In this document: positions 1-11,265 of the stretch, piece after piece
Layout of the letters: every line of letters begins with the position of its first letter
Position numbering within the stretch: position 1 is the first letter of the stretch
From: Podocnemis expansa
Lineage: Eukaryota > Chordata > Testudines > Podocnemididae
Length of the DNA: 64,000 nucleotides
Reading direction: 5' to 3'
Assembly (NCBI GenBank): GCA_007922195.1
Contig: ML681992.1
Span: forward strand, 40,132,539 to 40,196,538
The notes under the pieces: model-generated
The model's database searches: none
Told to the model about the DNA's origin: nothing
What the model saw: the letters and a program-made list of their open reading frames with translations, nothing else
Made by a program: the position numbers and the translations under genes

Positions 1-2
1 TT

Positions 3-46
<44 letters not shown>

Positions 47-48
47 TC
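1..48. repeat. (TTTC)n microsatellite
   Basis: Uninterrupted TTTC units run from the first base to about position 48, so the array probably continues beyond the window edge. It is pure, which usually means it is length-polymorphic. Confidence 0.95.
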
Positions 49-1959
49 AGTCTGGACAATAAAAATTAACTTAGTCAGCTTTGGTTTTGGTTATAGTCTA
101 CTATTTTTATAATCCTCTTTTCAAACACACCTCTAGATCCCTAGTGTTTCAGTGTTTAGATTTCAAATACGGAATTGAAGTTTCTGTAGTTTTTTTTTTT
201 AAAAAAACCTTCTTTGTATTGCATTATAAAATTTTTTATCAGTCTTTGGATTTAGAAAAGGTATTTCTGAATAGCTTTTTTTTTTTCAAGTTTCAGTTGA
301 CAGCAGCATTCCTTTAAAATTTAATCTCCTGTTCTGTTTTTCAACTGTCTCCTGATCTATCTATTTAATGTTTTTGTTACATTATATGCTGTGAATGGGC
401 AAGTTAGCTCATTATATTCTAGCTTTACAGTTGTTGGTCTGCTTCATTTTTGTTTTAAGAACATGCCTCTTTGTCTTTAATTGTTAAAATAAAAATTACC
501 TCCTTAGAGATCAAGGTGGAGCTTACCTCTCCCAGCAGGGTGTTTATTCATGAAAATTAGAAGAAACAGAGCACTTCCAGGAGACAGAATACTGCTCCTC
601 TGGTGAAGTTGTCTGTGATGGGTTTTGTCCTCAGTAATCTGTGAATGACCTTTAAGGCATCGTCTTTACTGATTTTTACTTCATGGATCACCTCAAGTGA
701 AAATCCCAGCTTGAGTCTTATTCATTGTGACATAAAGATCTTTGAAATTCTTATGGCATAGCTGTGAGAGAGGCAAAGAAATGTTCTTGAATCAGTTGGT
801 CTGTTTCAGGGGGTAAACAGCTTAGTTAATCTGAATCACCTCCACTTATTTGCAGAACTGAGTGGCTCCCTTTGTGAGATTTTTTCTTTTTTCTTTTGCT
901 GATAGAATTGAGTGAGTTTGGACAGTATTGTCTATCTCCCTGGAGATAAAGCAGATACTGGAGGGGTTAGACGTCACATTGTCTTTGCTTGACTTTCAAC
1001 CAGTGTCCATTTCTGAAATGATGAAAATGTTGTGAACACTTTTGCACATCAGCTTGAGACCTTTCTCATTGGGTAGTGAAGGCCTGTGGAGAAGTGCTAT
1101 CACCTTGTCTCAGTTTTACTTGAGAATATTAAAAAGGATCAAGTGAGGCAGCTCTCAATATCTCCTCAGATCTAAGGCCACTATTCACAGAGATGAACTG
1201 GAGGACTTTCAGTCTCGAGGTAATTAATGTGTATGTTAAGTTGCTAGGCAGGTTAGTGAGGAGACCTAGGCTCTGGTGTCTTCAGGATAGTGATCACATA
1301 AAACTTTGTATCTCCATCTCCACTGACCCAACTGATGTGGTCCTTTACATTACTCAGTGTCTAGGTGAGATTGGGACATGGATGAGGGTGAGGTGAGCTG
1401 GCCAAGACTCAACTCAGTCAAAATGGAGGTGATGCTGATTGCTTGAGGGAAGCAACTAGGAAATAGGATAGCATGTGCCTGTTTTTGTGGATTGGATTCA
1501 CAGTAGGAGGGTCTGGTTAGACAGTGAGTTGATGGTTACACTTAAAACTAGATCAGCTTTCCTTTGTTGATGACCTGGAAGCTATGACAGTTTCTTTTGG
1601 TGTGGCCTTTGTAACTATTGTTCATGCCTTTATCAGCTTGAGAGTAGTGTGGGCACACTCTTCATAAGGCTACTGTTTAAATCCATTGCAAAATGCAGAT
1701 GGCGCAGGTTTGGACAGCTTGTTTTTGGTGGTGTGTCATTTTTTGAGCATATTGGACTTGTGTTCTCTGATCTCCACTGACTGCTTTTTGTTTTCCAGGG
1801 TGACTTTTAAGGTATTTGTTTTTAGCCATGAAATCTTCTGGCACATACCTATTTCAGAAGCCATCTTTCTCCCTGTGACATAGTCACAGCTGCAGTCAGT
1901 GGAAGCACCTAAGAAGAGGCTCTTTGGTCTAGGAGAGGAAGGCTGGTCCATTGATTAGT

Positions 1960-2400
1960 GGGTTGACACAGGAATTAGGCAACATGGGTTTAATGCTTTT
2001 TCCATAGATTTCCTGCATGATAGTGGGCAAGTCACTTTGGCTTAGATTTTTAAAGTCAATTAGTTATGGTGCTCCACATTGTAATGTGCATCCAATATTG
2101 GAGACTAAATCTCATTTCAAAAAGGGATTTAGCCACTTCAGAATCAAAATTCCATTTACAATAGATAGGATTTAGGATCCTAAGTGAGTAACTCTCTTTT
2201 TAGAGTAGGATTTAGATTTATAAATCAGTTGGACATTGTAACAATGAGTGAAACAGTGCCTAAGTAATTTTAAAAATCTGTGGCTTAACTGTTCTGTGAC
2301 TAAATTTCCCATCTCTAAAATGAGGGTAAATGGAACTTTCTTACCTCACAGGAAAGATTATGAAACATTGTGGCGGGTGGCTCTCCTGCATTATCCGGAA
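1960..2400 (+). repeat. MIR-like CORE-SINE, split by a MITE
   Basis: The left part holds the MIR-type phrase GGGCAAGTCACTTTGGC at about 2025-2041. The right part resumes with TCTAAAATGAGGGTAAATGG (2315-2334) and a TTACCTCACAGG stretch, the usual continuation of the MIR family. The two halves are separated by the 236-bp element at 2045-2280. Assignment rests on motif resemblance, not an alignment. Confidence 0.5.
2045..2280. mobile_element. MITE inserted in a MIR-like SINE
   Basis: The ends are inverted: AGATTTTTAAAG at the left against TTTTAAAAATCTG at the right. The 7-bp sequence TGGCTTA occurs immediately before (2038-2044) and after (2281-2287) the element and reads as a target-site duplication. 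Removing the element rejoins the flanking MIR-like SINE. It has no coding capacity. The 7-8 bp duplication fits a hAT-like element, but the superfamily is uncertain. Confidence 0.65.
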
Positions 2401-3060
2401 GGGGTTAAGAGGGCCAGGGAGAAATATGAAGGAGCAGCTGGATAACCAGTCAAGGGCCCAGGAGCCTGGTATGAAAGGGAGTTGCAAGCAAAGCAAAAGC
2501 AGTTGCTCCCAGGAGCTCAAGGAGGGAAGGCCGGCAGCACTACAGGCTCCAGGAAGGCAGCACCCTGGACAGTGCAGTGGCTGACTGCTTGGAGCTCTGC
2601 ATGAGCCAGAGGTCCCGGTACAAAATCAGAAGAGGTATCAGAGCTGTAGGGCAGTGACCCAGGGAAGGCTATTGAGTTGAGGGAAGAGGCTGTGCAAGTC
2701 TACTGTGTATGGAGTCCCTGGGCTGGGGCCAGAGACGTAGGTGGACTGTTGTTTCTCCACCTCTCCCAGACTGACAATAGAGTGGTGGTGACTGTGACAG
2801 TCGCTGAAGAAGGTGTCAGAGATGGGACTCTCAAATCTCCTGGAAGTGGAAGAACATGAGCTGTGGCTTGGACAGAGGGCTGAGTCCAGGAGAAGACATT
2901 GTGGGTCCTGATGGTGGCAAGGAAGACTATCGAGGAAGACAGGGGAAGAGTGATAGGGCAGCTGCTTGAGCTAATTCCCAGATCACCAGTGGGAGGTTTC
3001 AGTCTGTCAGTGACTGCTACCAGCAGGCACTTGGTCACCCCTGGTACAAGGGGATGCATA
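2380..3060 (+). repeat. Diverged direct repeat, copy 1 (LTR/leader-like)
   Basis: This segment is related along most of its length to 4630-5320. Shared landmarks in the same order include AGAGGGCCAGGGAGAA (2409-2424), GGAGCTCAAGGAGGGAAG, a CTGGACAG..CAGTGGCTGACTGCT block and a GGTCCTGATGGTGG stretch. Copy 2 has a TATA-like GGTATAAAAG where copy 1 has GGTATGAAAG. That suggests a retroelement promoter/leader family rather than a host gene. Open frames across it are short and not shared between the copies. The family is not identified. Confidence 0.55.
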
Positions 3061-3873
3061 GCAGTGCAGAGGAACAAGTACCCAACTTAGTAGGCAAGAG
3101 ACCAAACAGGGCTGAAAAAATGGAGTTGCACTATATGGAAGTATTTCTTACTGAGGGAAGAAAAATCCACCCAAGTTGGACTCCAGACTGGCCAACCCCA
3201 GCAAAGGGGACTGACAAACAGTCAGGGCAAATCTTGGTCCTGAAGGTGCTGGATAATCAGCAGACACCATGGGATGTGAACCAGAGCCTATACAAGTGTG
3301 ACCTTGGGGTTGCAGGGCAGCAGCAATCATTAGTTTGGTGCCATTGAGGAGTGGAAGAAAAAGACCATGAGGACTGGGCATGTAAGGGAAGACCCAAGGT
3401 TTGGCAGGAGAAAGCCCAACTAAAGTGTTGCTTCCTGGGTGACCACAGGGTCTTCCACAGAGGGGCTGCCCTTAACAAGATGGGTGATAGAAGCCATACT
3501 GAGAAAGAGGGGCAGGAAAGAAGCCCATGATAACCCCCCCTTTTAAGGGAACAGGGTAGGAGGGGGCTTTTTGGGCCTCTGGGCTGTGAAGGCATCAAAG
3601 AAGGAAATGTCAAGATAGGAACAGGAGAGAAAAAAAACCACTCCAGCAGCCCAAGGGGAGGGCTGAGTGTGGAAGGTCCATGGTCAAGCTGGAACCAAAG
3701 AGATGTTCCCAGTGGTAGGAGGAGGGTCACTTAAAAAGGCATTTCCCTTTAAACAAAGGTAGTCTAGGAAAAAGATGCACTGGAGCCAGGCTAGGTCAGA
3801 GAAAGACCAACATGATGGGCCAGTTGAGCCATGAGCCTGGTTGAGGGTGTGGAAGAAAACACTTGATAGGTGG

Positions 3874-4235
3874 TGTCAGGTTTCAATAAGGCACCTTTAT
3901 TCAAGCGATCGCAGGGAGAGATCACCAACCGAGAGAGAGAGAGAGACCCCGTCTGTTTAAGAGAGCTCTGCTTACAGACAGATTTCAACAGTATTTATAA
4001 AAACCATGGGGTGTTCAACATGAGGTACTTCCGTTTTTCTGGCTAGCCAGTGGAAAATTACAGACTCAGCAAAATCAGTGCAAAGACAAGATACAGAGTC
4101 AGAGTCAACTTATCTCTTGAAAACATTCTGAACCTGTTAACGAGAGACAGAGTCAGCTTTTCTCAGAGTATTCCATCTTTATCTTACATTCCCTATTTCC
4201 TTCACAGACATTCTGTTGTCAGACTAGTTTAAGGC
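3874..4235 (-). mobile_element. LTR of an endogenous retrovirus-like element
   Basis: Read on the - strand, the piece has the order of a retroviral LTR: a TATA-like TTTTTATAAATACTG (rc of about 3990-4004), then a CT-rich stretch, then the polyadenylation hexamer AATAAA (rc of about 3896-3901), and an end in CCTGACA (rc of 3874-3880). The + strand therefore starts TGTCAGGTTTC. The end at 3874 is sharp. The other end, near 4235, is not resolved and I found no clear TSD. No gag, pol or env coding remains next to it, so it is best read as a solo or partial LTR. It lies antisense to TRPC6 inside intron 4. Confidence 0.55.
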
Positions 4236-4303
4236 CTAGAAGATTTGCTTCCACAAGGATCATTTTGTATGACTAGATTGGTTGAAAAGGGAGACTGGAT
4301 AAG

Positions 4304-4474
4304 ATGTTTGGGACAGAGATGGTCCAGTCAGATAAGGAAATCCTGGTGGAAGTTGAACTGGCTGTGGAAAGGACCCAGACTCTGGAGGAGAGGGTGCTCG
4401 AAGATTCAGGGGGACAAATCAGGAAGCTACAGAAGAAGCTGATAATGACTGAAGAAGAACTTCAGGTCACATAG
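4304..4474 (+). pseudogene. 56-codon coiled-coil ORF of a repeat family
   Basis: An ATG-started frame of 56 codons ends at TAG (4472-4474). It encodes a charged, heptad-like segment, for example IRKLQKKLIMTEEELQV near the end and RTQTLEERVLEDSG in the middle. Such coiled coils occur in retroelement ORF1/gag-like proteins. It lies just upstream of direct-repeat copy 2 (4630), so it is probably a remnant of the same retroelement. It is too short to claim a host gene, and its expression is unsupported. Confidence 0.3.
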
Positions 4475-4629
4475 AAAGAGAAGGAGGGTCTATGCTTGTG
4501 TTTCAGGAATGCAGAATAGCAGTGAGGTACCCTGAGAGCACATGTCAGGGCAGCACAGAGAGTGAGACATCCCTACCCCCATGGGTGCCTTGCTTGGGTG
4601 TATGGTGGGGTGGCAGTCCCACACTTGCC

Positions 4630-5320
4630 ACAAAGGATTAAGAGAGCCAGGGAGAAGTAGCCAGTGAGAAGGAGCTGCAGGATAATCAATCAGAGCACAG
4701 GAACCTGGTATAAAAGTGAGGTGCAAGCAGAGCAGAGGCAGTCACTCCTAGGAGCTCAGGGAGGGAAGACTGATGGCCCTGCAGGCTACAGGAAGGCAGA
4801 ACCCTGGACAGCACAGTGGCTGACTGCTGGTGCTCTGTGTGAGTCAGAAGCCCTGGTACAAGGGCAGAAGAGGTACTGAAGCTGCAGGAAAGTGACCCGC
4901 AAAAGGCTGTTAAGGAGCTGGGGGAGAACGTGATGCAAGCTTGCTGCACATAGGGTCCCTGGATTGGGGCCCAGAGAAGTAGGTGGATCTGGCCCCCTTC
5001 CTGCCTTCCCCAGACTGTCATGCGAGTGTGGGTGGACTGTGGTGGCCACTGAAGCAAGTGGCAGAGCTGAGGCTGCCAAATCCCCTGGAAGGGAAGAACA
5101 CAAGTTCTTACTCAGCTGGGAGGCCAAGTCCTGAAAAAGATTCTGTGGGTCCTGATGGTGGTGAGGAGGCCTACTGAAAAACCCCAGGGAAGAGTGACAG
5201 AGCATGGGTCATGGACAGGGAAGCTGCTTGAGCTAATCTGCAGAGCACCAGGAGGCACCAGTCACGAGATGAGTGCTGCCAGTCTGTCACAGGCGTTCAG
5301 AAACAATAACACATAGGTAC
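4630..5320 (+). repeat. Diverged direct repeat, copy 2 (LTR/leader-like)
   Basis: Second copy of the repeat at 2380-3060, in the same orientation and about 2.25 kb downstream. It contains GAACCTGGTATAAAAGTGAG (4700-4719), a plausible TATA box, and the phrase GGATTGGGGCCCAGAGAAGT (4961-4980). A third related copy of that phrase is at about 41680-41705. The two intron-4 copies could be LTRs or leaders of one decayed element, or independent insertions. A TG...CA boundary with TSD was not found. Confidence 0.55.
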
Positions 5321-6529
5321 CTTAGCTGTCTAGGATGGCAGGTCTCAGCTGCTGTATCATGACACAAAGGCATGTCGCAGCACAGTGGCCGAGTGTGTTG
5401 CCACGAAAGAGCTTGCTGCCAAAAGCCTCCCTTCACCTCTAAAAGGAATTATTAGTGGTGAGGAGAGCTTCAGCAGCAAGCAGTAGGTTTCTGTGGTGGT
5501 GGGGGCACTCTTTTGAAAGCCATCACTGAAACTGGCTGCAGCAGCCAGTTCTTGCGGCAGCAAAGGCAGCTTCTGAATCCTCCCACCTCCAAAACTGCCA
5601 CTATAGGAAGTTGTTTTGGTTTTTTTTTTTTTGATGGTGGGGGTAGGTTAGGTTCAGCTGCTACCAAAAGTTCTGCTGCTGGGGGGATCCTTGGTGGTGG
5701 GGGGAGCCCTGGCAATGGCAGCTACAGAGCAGGAGGCCTCCCCTGTATTGCCCATAGTTGAGAGGGCTTCCAACAGTGTTGCATCAATAAAGAAGCTGAG
5801 AACTCCTGATCAAGGATATTCCTTGTTAGGGCACTGTACCTTTAAAACCTATTTCTTCACTGAATCTCAATGTAACTGCTTGAGTTTGTTAGCCTTCAGG
5901 GCATACCTGTCTGTAGGGAACAGAGGGATAAATTGGGTTTCGGATTTCAGTGCTGGGTTTGATGCTGAAGGTTATGATATGTTCACACTGTTGCTGAGAT
6001 AGTGTCATCACTGAGTAAATCCCAGTCTGTAAATGAATGGATTGTGTTTTCAAGAGTTTGTCAAAAGCGTGGGGCAGGCACTCTCTTATGTAGTTGATAA
6101 ATAAGTTGCGGTCTGTTGACTGTAGCATCTTTAGAAAACAAAAAGTAACTTACAGAAAGACACTTTCAAAGTTCATTCTGCTTTTAGATACATCACTGGT
6201 TCCAGTGTTATTTTCTATATTCATAATGGAGAGCACAGCAAAAATATCTCAAGAACCAAAATGAATTTTGTAAGTGTGTCCTCTCTGTTCCTATCTCTTG
6301 TCCTCAGATTTTAGTAGAATACCAAAATCTTGTGATCTGTGGATGTTTCCGTCTGCCTTGTGCTGTAGGCTTGGGACTATTGATCCCTATAAATGATGCC
6401 TGATGTAACAGCAGTTTGAGCTAGACTGTAAACACTTTGAGATAGAAGCAATGCCTTTAGAGGTGTTTGGGACTTGTGAGTGCTACTGTAATAAAAATGC
6501 ATAATGACAATAGTAGTTTCTTTTGATAA

Positions 6530-6725
6530 TTTACTTATCACATGAGCATTCATGGGAGAAAATTCCACTTTGTCAGATGCTTTGAAGATGGGGGAGTTTA
6601 GGAAGTGGGATTTGCTCCCATGAAAGCTCATGAGATAAATGAATTGGTTAGTTTTTATAAATCCCACCAGACTCCTTGTTTGTTTTGCTGAACTAGATTA
6701 ACATGGCTATCCCTCTGGAACTTGT
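6530..6725. mobile_element. PLE-derived foldback unit (degenerate)
   Basis: Two inverted arms surround the spacer around 6580. The left arm contains CATGAGCATTCATGGGAGAA and the right arm contains TGCTCCCATGAAAGCTCATG, its approximate reverse complement. The right arm continues into GACTCCTTGTTTGTTTTGCT and an ACTAGATTAACATGGCTATCC head. This is the same architecture as the units at 25722, 55405 and 62993. TSDs were not resolved here. Confidence 0.5.
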
Positions 6726-8255
6726 CAACATTTTCTGCAGAATCACCATTGCCAATTGCAGCAGCAATCTTCATGCCATTCCTATACATATTCACATAGT
6801 TCAGTCCTCAAACCATACTTCTAAAATGTTGTTTTTTCTCCTTTATGTAAGTGTAGATCTGTATCTGAGTTGACCTAAATGTTGCTGAGAGTGGGATTTT
6901 ACCCTATCTTTATAGAATATTATTTCATGAAATTTTGTGTGGGTCAAATTCTGTTTTCTGTTACAGATGAGCAGCTTTAGCATCTTCAGCAGTGTTGTAC
7001 AGATGTAACTAAGGGCAGAGTTTTGGCTTTTCAAGACTAAGTATTGGAGACAGCCCCCTGAGTTTGTGGTAACATAATGAGGGACTCTGAATTTGCAGTC
7101 CAATCTAATCTTGTTTTCTCACTGCCGGGTCACCATATGCTGGGAGTTCCATAGAGGTAATATTCTTAGTACCTCAGGGAATATTATGCTTCCGAAAGAA
7201 GAGGTTTGAGAGATATATACAGTCTTCCTCAGCAACACGAACTTTCCATGCGCAAAGCAAGTGCATGTGAAAATGATGGGATACCCAAATCTGTAAGAGG
7301 AGCTTGAAGGAATCCCCTAAAAACTATGTCCACTATCTTTTTGCCACCAACTCTTTTGTTCCTTCCTTGCCACTAGAAACTGTAATTTCCCTTTTCTACA
7401 TCAGTGTCATCTACCGAGATTTATTGTCCAATCTTTTGTGATGCTGAGTTCCTCTGCAAGGTGCTAGATGTCATTAACTCCTATTAAATTTAGTGCATAT
7501 TCAGTGCAGAAAGCTCTAGTCTCAAGTCCTCTCTTTGTGTTTTCTCATTCTGTCCCTAATTAATGTTTTCAATGTTGCATTTTCTCCGAAGGTAGAGTCA
7601 GAGTTAGAAAAGTATTCCTAGACCCTCTCTGGTCACCTCCAAATACAGGTGTCAAAAAAACCTTCCAGACTACCTGTAACCTATCTTTTTTTTTCCCGTG
7701 AGTTTTTACTTATATTTAGTAAAAATTTCTGTTTCTTTGGGGGAGGAGGGGCTTTGTCAGTCTTTCAGATTTTTTCTTTTAACTTCTTGATCAGCTATTC
7801 CGGCATTAACCTTATTTCTTTCAATATTTCTGCTTCTTCCCTGGGTATGTCTCTTTCTGGCATCTTGTCTCCCAGTCCCATCCTCGTTTGTGAACACAGG
7901 CAGATAATGCATTTAAAAGGACACTGTCAAGGTATTTTGTTTATCATTCTCAAAATCTGTTTTACTCACTGTTGTTTATAACATACCCAGCGGACATTTG
8001 AAAATGAAACCTATAACACGTATCCTTTCACTTCATAGTGCACAAAGAATATTCTGTTGTTGTAGGGTACCTCATGAAGCTGAGGGAACTATTTTTTTTT
8101 TTTATGAAAAAGACAAACTAATTTTATGGAGGGGGGAATATATAATGAATTGTATTGATTTTCAAAATGATATGAAGAAGAGTAGAGAGGTCAAATTCTG
8201 GGCTACTAACCTTGACAGTGTTCCTTTAATAACCCTACTTTTAGACATGAATATA

Positions 8256-8325
8256 TATTTCAGTAAGAAAATAAAAGCAAGGAGTCTTGTGGCACTTAAA
8301 GACTAACAGATTTATTTATCTGTGT
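8256..8325 (-). mobile_element. PLE tail fragment
   Basis: The string AAGCAAGGAGTCTTGTGGCA followed by CTTAAAGACTAACAGATTTA is the 3' tail motif shared by all the PLE-derived units in this window. Only the tail is present. The hammerhead-like core that normally follows is missing, so this is a truncated copy. Confidence 0.5.
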
Positions 8326-9361
8326 TTTATAGACCCTGCTACTGTATCCTCCACTGACAACTCATTCTTTATTTACTTAAGCTTCAGTTTGATGTAGGTC
8401 AAAGTCTGATTTTTGATCTTTAAACAAAAAATTCTAACTACTTGTTGTAATTAATGTTTTCTGCCTCTTTACTTTTTTCAGTGGCCTCTAATACTATTTC
8501 AGACAATGACCTCTTGAGGCTTGCTTTGAATTCTTCACCTATTTTGGCATGTAGCATGGCTGTCATCACCCAAAATAACAGAGTGGTTTTGTTCACAGTC
8601 TGCAATGGGATTGAGTCATTAGGACTGATGAGAGGAATGGAAGAAGTTACCAATCCCTTTACAATAGATATTTTAATAGCATAGGCTGGTGTGGGCTTTC
8701 ATGAATTTTCAGTTGCCTTTAGTGTCACGCTAAACCAATCTAAACAGGTCTTTGAGGTTTAGTCATCTCTGTTGGTGGGTGTTTAAGGAAAGTTTCAGTA
8801 AGAGTATCATGAAAAAAAGCAAGAACTTTCAGAAGCGTAAATCCAGTCTTTTGAGCCTTTTTAAATGTTACAAAGGAAAAGGCAAGGCAGGTCAGAAAAA
8901 CTATTGTGTTATCCTGAATCTGCCTGCTAAGCTAAACACTTCATCAAACCAAAATCTAGTGTCCCCATCTCTAGTGTAGTACCACTAGTATTTCAGTGTT
9001 CTTACTAACAAGCTACAATTTTTCTCCATTTCCTATGCTGCTTCTCAAGGAAGTAAATGAAAAGAAGTCAGTAACAATGAATATTTCTGCTGATCAAGTA
9101 TATAATAATAGATGCAAAGAAGCACAGGGAAGAATTATAGTAATATTTTTAAACATTGCTATATAGGTACAGAAAAATACTGACATTTAATAAGAAAATC
9201 ATTCATATTGTTTCTGAAGTTATCCAATAAATGTACAGTGTTATGAGGTAAATTTCATTACGGCATCATATTTTCATTGTCTTTCTTTACTATGCTTTTG
9301 ACATATATATACATTAAAGAAGCTGATAGAATATGTCTGTGTTTTGTAACCTCTGTTGCAG

Positions 9362-9575
9362 CTGGGGAGGATAATGCGTGGACCATTTATGAAGTTTGTG
9401 GCACATGCAGCCTCTTTCACTATTTTTCTTGGTCTGCTAGTCATGAACGCTGCTGACAGATTTGAAGGCACCAAACTCCTACCTAATGAAACTATCAAAG
9501 ATACAAAACAGCTGTTCAGAATGAAAACATCCTGTTTCTCATGGATGGAGATGCTCATTATCGCTTGGGTAATAG
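9362..9575 (+). CDS. TRPC6: TRPC6 exon 5 (S1, first extracellular loop, start of S2)
   Basis: The 214-bp exon follows a TTGCAG acceptor and ends one base into a Gly codon (G|GTAAAG donor). It starts in phase 0. It encodes [20 protein letters not shown], which matches the TRPC6 paralogue rather than TRPC3 or TRPC7, especially in [19 protein letters not shown] and in [14 protein letters not shown]. The S1 helix is [21 protein letters not shown]. The NET sequon after LLP corresponds to human Asn473, a known glycosylation site. The first extracellular loop is one residue shorter than human (IKDTKQ against STDNAKQ, from family knowledge). S2 begins at [13 protein letters not shown]6 forms tetrameric plasma-membrane cation channels opened by diacylglycerol downstream of phospholipase C. 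Exon numbering assumes the 13-exon human layout. Confidence 0.95.
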
Positions 9576-10799
9576 GTAAAGATTAATTTTCAGTTAGAAT
9601 TGTTTTGCAGTGATGACAATGGGCCTGAATTCCAGTTATACACATTACTACCAGTCTTACATGGAAAAAGTACAAAATGCAGGGGGAACACATCTACACC
9701 TTTCATTTTCTTTGCAGTCAGTCAGCCACTAAGGTATATAATATTAATTCAATATCCCATACCCTTGGAACAAGCATTGTATATTAAGAACCTGATTTTG
9801 CATCCACTTCCTAATCTATATTGAGTAGCAGCTTACTTTGCAAATAGTTGCATTGAAATGAAAGTGAAATAAAAGCATTGTTTAACCTAAGAGTAGTGGA
9901 AATCTAGTTTCCCAAATATTGTGGAAAAAATTCAGCCATCATTACATATGTTGAAAAGTACCTTGAATCGACCTTTTGATTTCAGTGGAGTACCGTACTA
10001 CTTAGTGAATAAGGAAAATGCCAGGACGCATTCTTAGCAAAGTCAATTATAAGAGCAACCCAAAATCCAGCAATGTAAATTCATGATCCTGAAGTTTTTA
10101 CTTATGCAGACTCTTACTCAAGGCCAGCCCATCTATGAAGCAAGAGACAGGAGTGGCTCCAGGCAACAGTTGTTATGGGTGGGGCTGAAAAGCAGATGCT
10201 GCACTTCTGCTCCACCCGTCCCCTGAGCCAAGAACTGCAGACTGGTATAGGGGCTGGGCTCCTCTCTGTTGCCCTGCTTCTGAGTTGGCTGCTGAGTTGG
10301 GGAGGGGTAGGAGAGGGGAGCCCCGGCTCTGGGCTGGCCCTCCCCACCTCTCAGCTGGCTGTTCCCCAGTCTGAGGGCAGGGTTTTTGTGTTAGGGTTAG
10401 GAGTTCCAGCCAGCCCCTAGGCTATGGCAGGGAACTGTGCTGAGGCTGGAGGAATTTTTAGATCTCCAGCCCCCTTGACCATGCCGCTCAGGTGCATGCT
10501 CAGGGCAGTAGCCGTGTGGCCACACACACAGGAAGCAAGGTGTCAGCTCCAGGGACTGGCAACCCTCTGCCAGGTAAAAGGGGGAACCGACCTTGTGGGG
10601 TGGGGATGATCGGGGATGGGAAGTCAGCACTCTGCAGGGAAACGATGCAGTAGGTAGGTCAGGGGGGAAGGCCCAGTGGGGTGCTGGGGGGAGCCAGCAG
10701 GTAGGGAAGAACTCAGTTTGGGGCCCAGCACCCAGGGGAGATGGTGCCTGCTGGGCTAGCGAAGGGAGCAGTTGGAGGGCAGCAGCCTCCCCCAGACAT

Positions 10800-10990
10800 G
10801 AAATTAAGGGAGGTATGGGGAGTGTTGGGGGGCTCACCAGATTGGTATAGCACTGTTACTTGTGACAACTCAGGGGCTGTTGGGAAATTCAGAGGAGGTG
10901 TGGGGGGTGTTGGGGTGCTCACTAAACTGGTATAACACTATTACTAGCTGACAACTGGGGAGGGTTGGGAAATTCAGGGGGGATGTAGGG
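10800..10990. repeat. ~85-bp tandem repeat, about 2.3 units
   Basis: Units start at about 10800, 10884 and 10969 with GAAATT(A/C)AG, continue through a G-rich run containing GTGTTGGGG(T/G)GCTCAC, then a TGGTATA(G/A)CACT phrase and GACAACT. The third unit is truncated. Unit divergence is visible by eye (roughly 15-20%). Confidence 0.75.
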
Positions 10991-11194
10991 GAGTATGTTA
11001 GGGAAATCCCTTCTTGGGAGGAGATGGTGCCTGACTGGTGGGCAGGTTTGGTGGAGAGTCATTGACTCATCTGGGAGCCATTGGGTGGGTTAGCTTAGGG
11101 AAGGGATCAGGGTCCTTGGGGAGCTGACGGCCAGGCCATGGGCAAATAAAGTTTCTATCTGGTGTCCCTTTGTGTCTGTGCCCCTTCATTTGTG

Positions 11195-11265
11195 GGTTGG
11201 AATAGAACCTAAGTCCCTTCAGTCCCAGTGCTGTGATCTAGCCACTAGACCATGCTACCTTATAA
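11195..11265 (-). repeat. tRNA-derived SINE fragment
   Basis: The reverse complement contains an A-box-like GTCTAGTGGCTAGATCA and a B-box-like AGGTTCTATTCC, the layout of the tortoise-type Pol III SINEs. It is not a functional tRNA: no acceptor stem or clover-leaf is apparent. Confidence 0.45.

Larger units (their letters stand above)
49..9361 (+). other. TRPC6: 3' part of TRPC6 intron 4
   Basis: This stretch precedes the first TRPC6 exon I can see and ends in its acceptor. I looked for the expected exon 4 coding segment, which ends in a motif like YWFAPCSK in the family, and did not find it, so intron 4 is at least 9.3 kb. The recognisable content is repeats: a MIR-like SINE split by a MITE (1960-2400), two diverged ~700-bp direct repeats (2380-3060 and 4630-5320), a - strand LTR (about 3874-4235), a foldback PLE unit (about 6530-6725) and a PLE tail scrap (8256-8325). 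I see no gene in 49-1950, 5330-6520, 6730-8250 or 8330-9361, which are AT-rich and unremarkable. Confidence 0.6.

Noticed and set aside
2700..3730. - strand ORFs of 125 and 157 codons in intron 4
   Set aside because: Not conserved between the two direct-repeat copies and without domains.
8454..8684. Possible upstream TRPC6 exon
   Set aside because: The translation has no match to the TRPC6 exon 3/4 region and no suitable phase; exons 1-4 appear to be outside the window.
10114..11160. CpG island or promoter of an intragenic transcript
   Set aside because: GC-rich, but CpG dinucleotides are scarce by eye and the block is a tandem and interspersed repeat.
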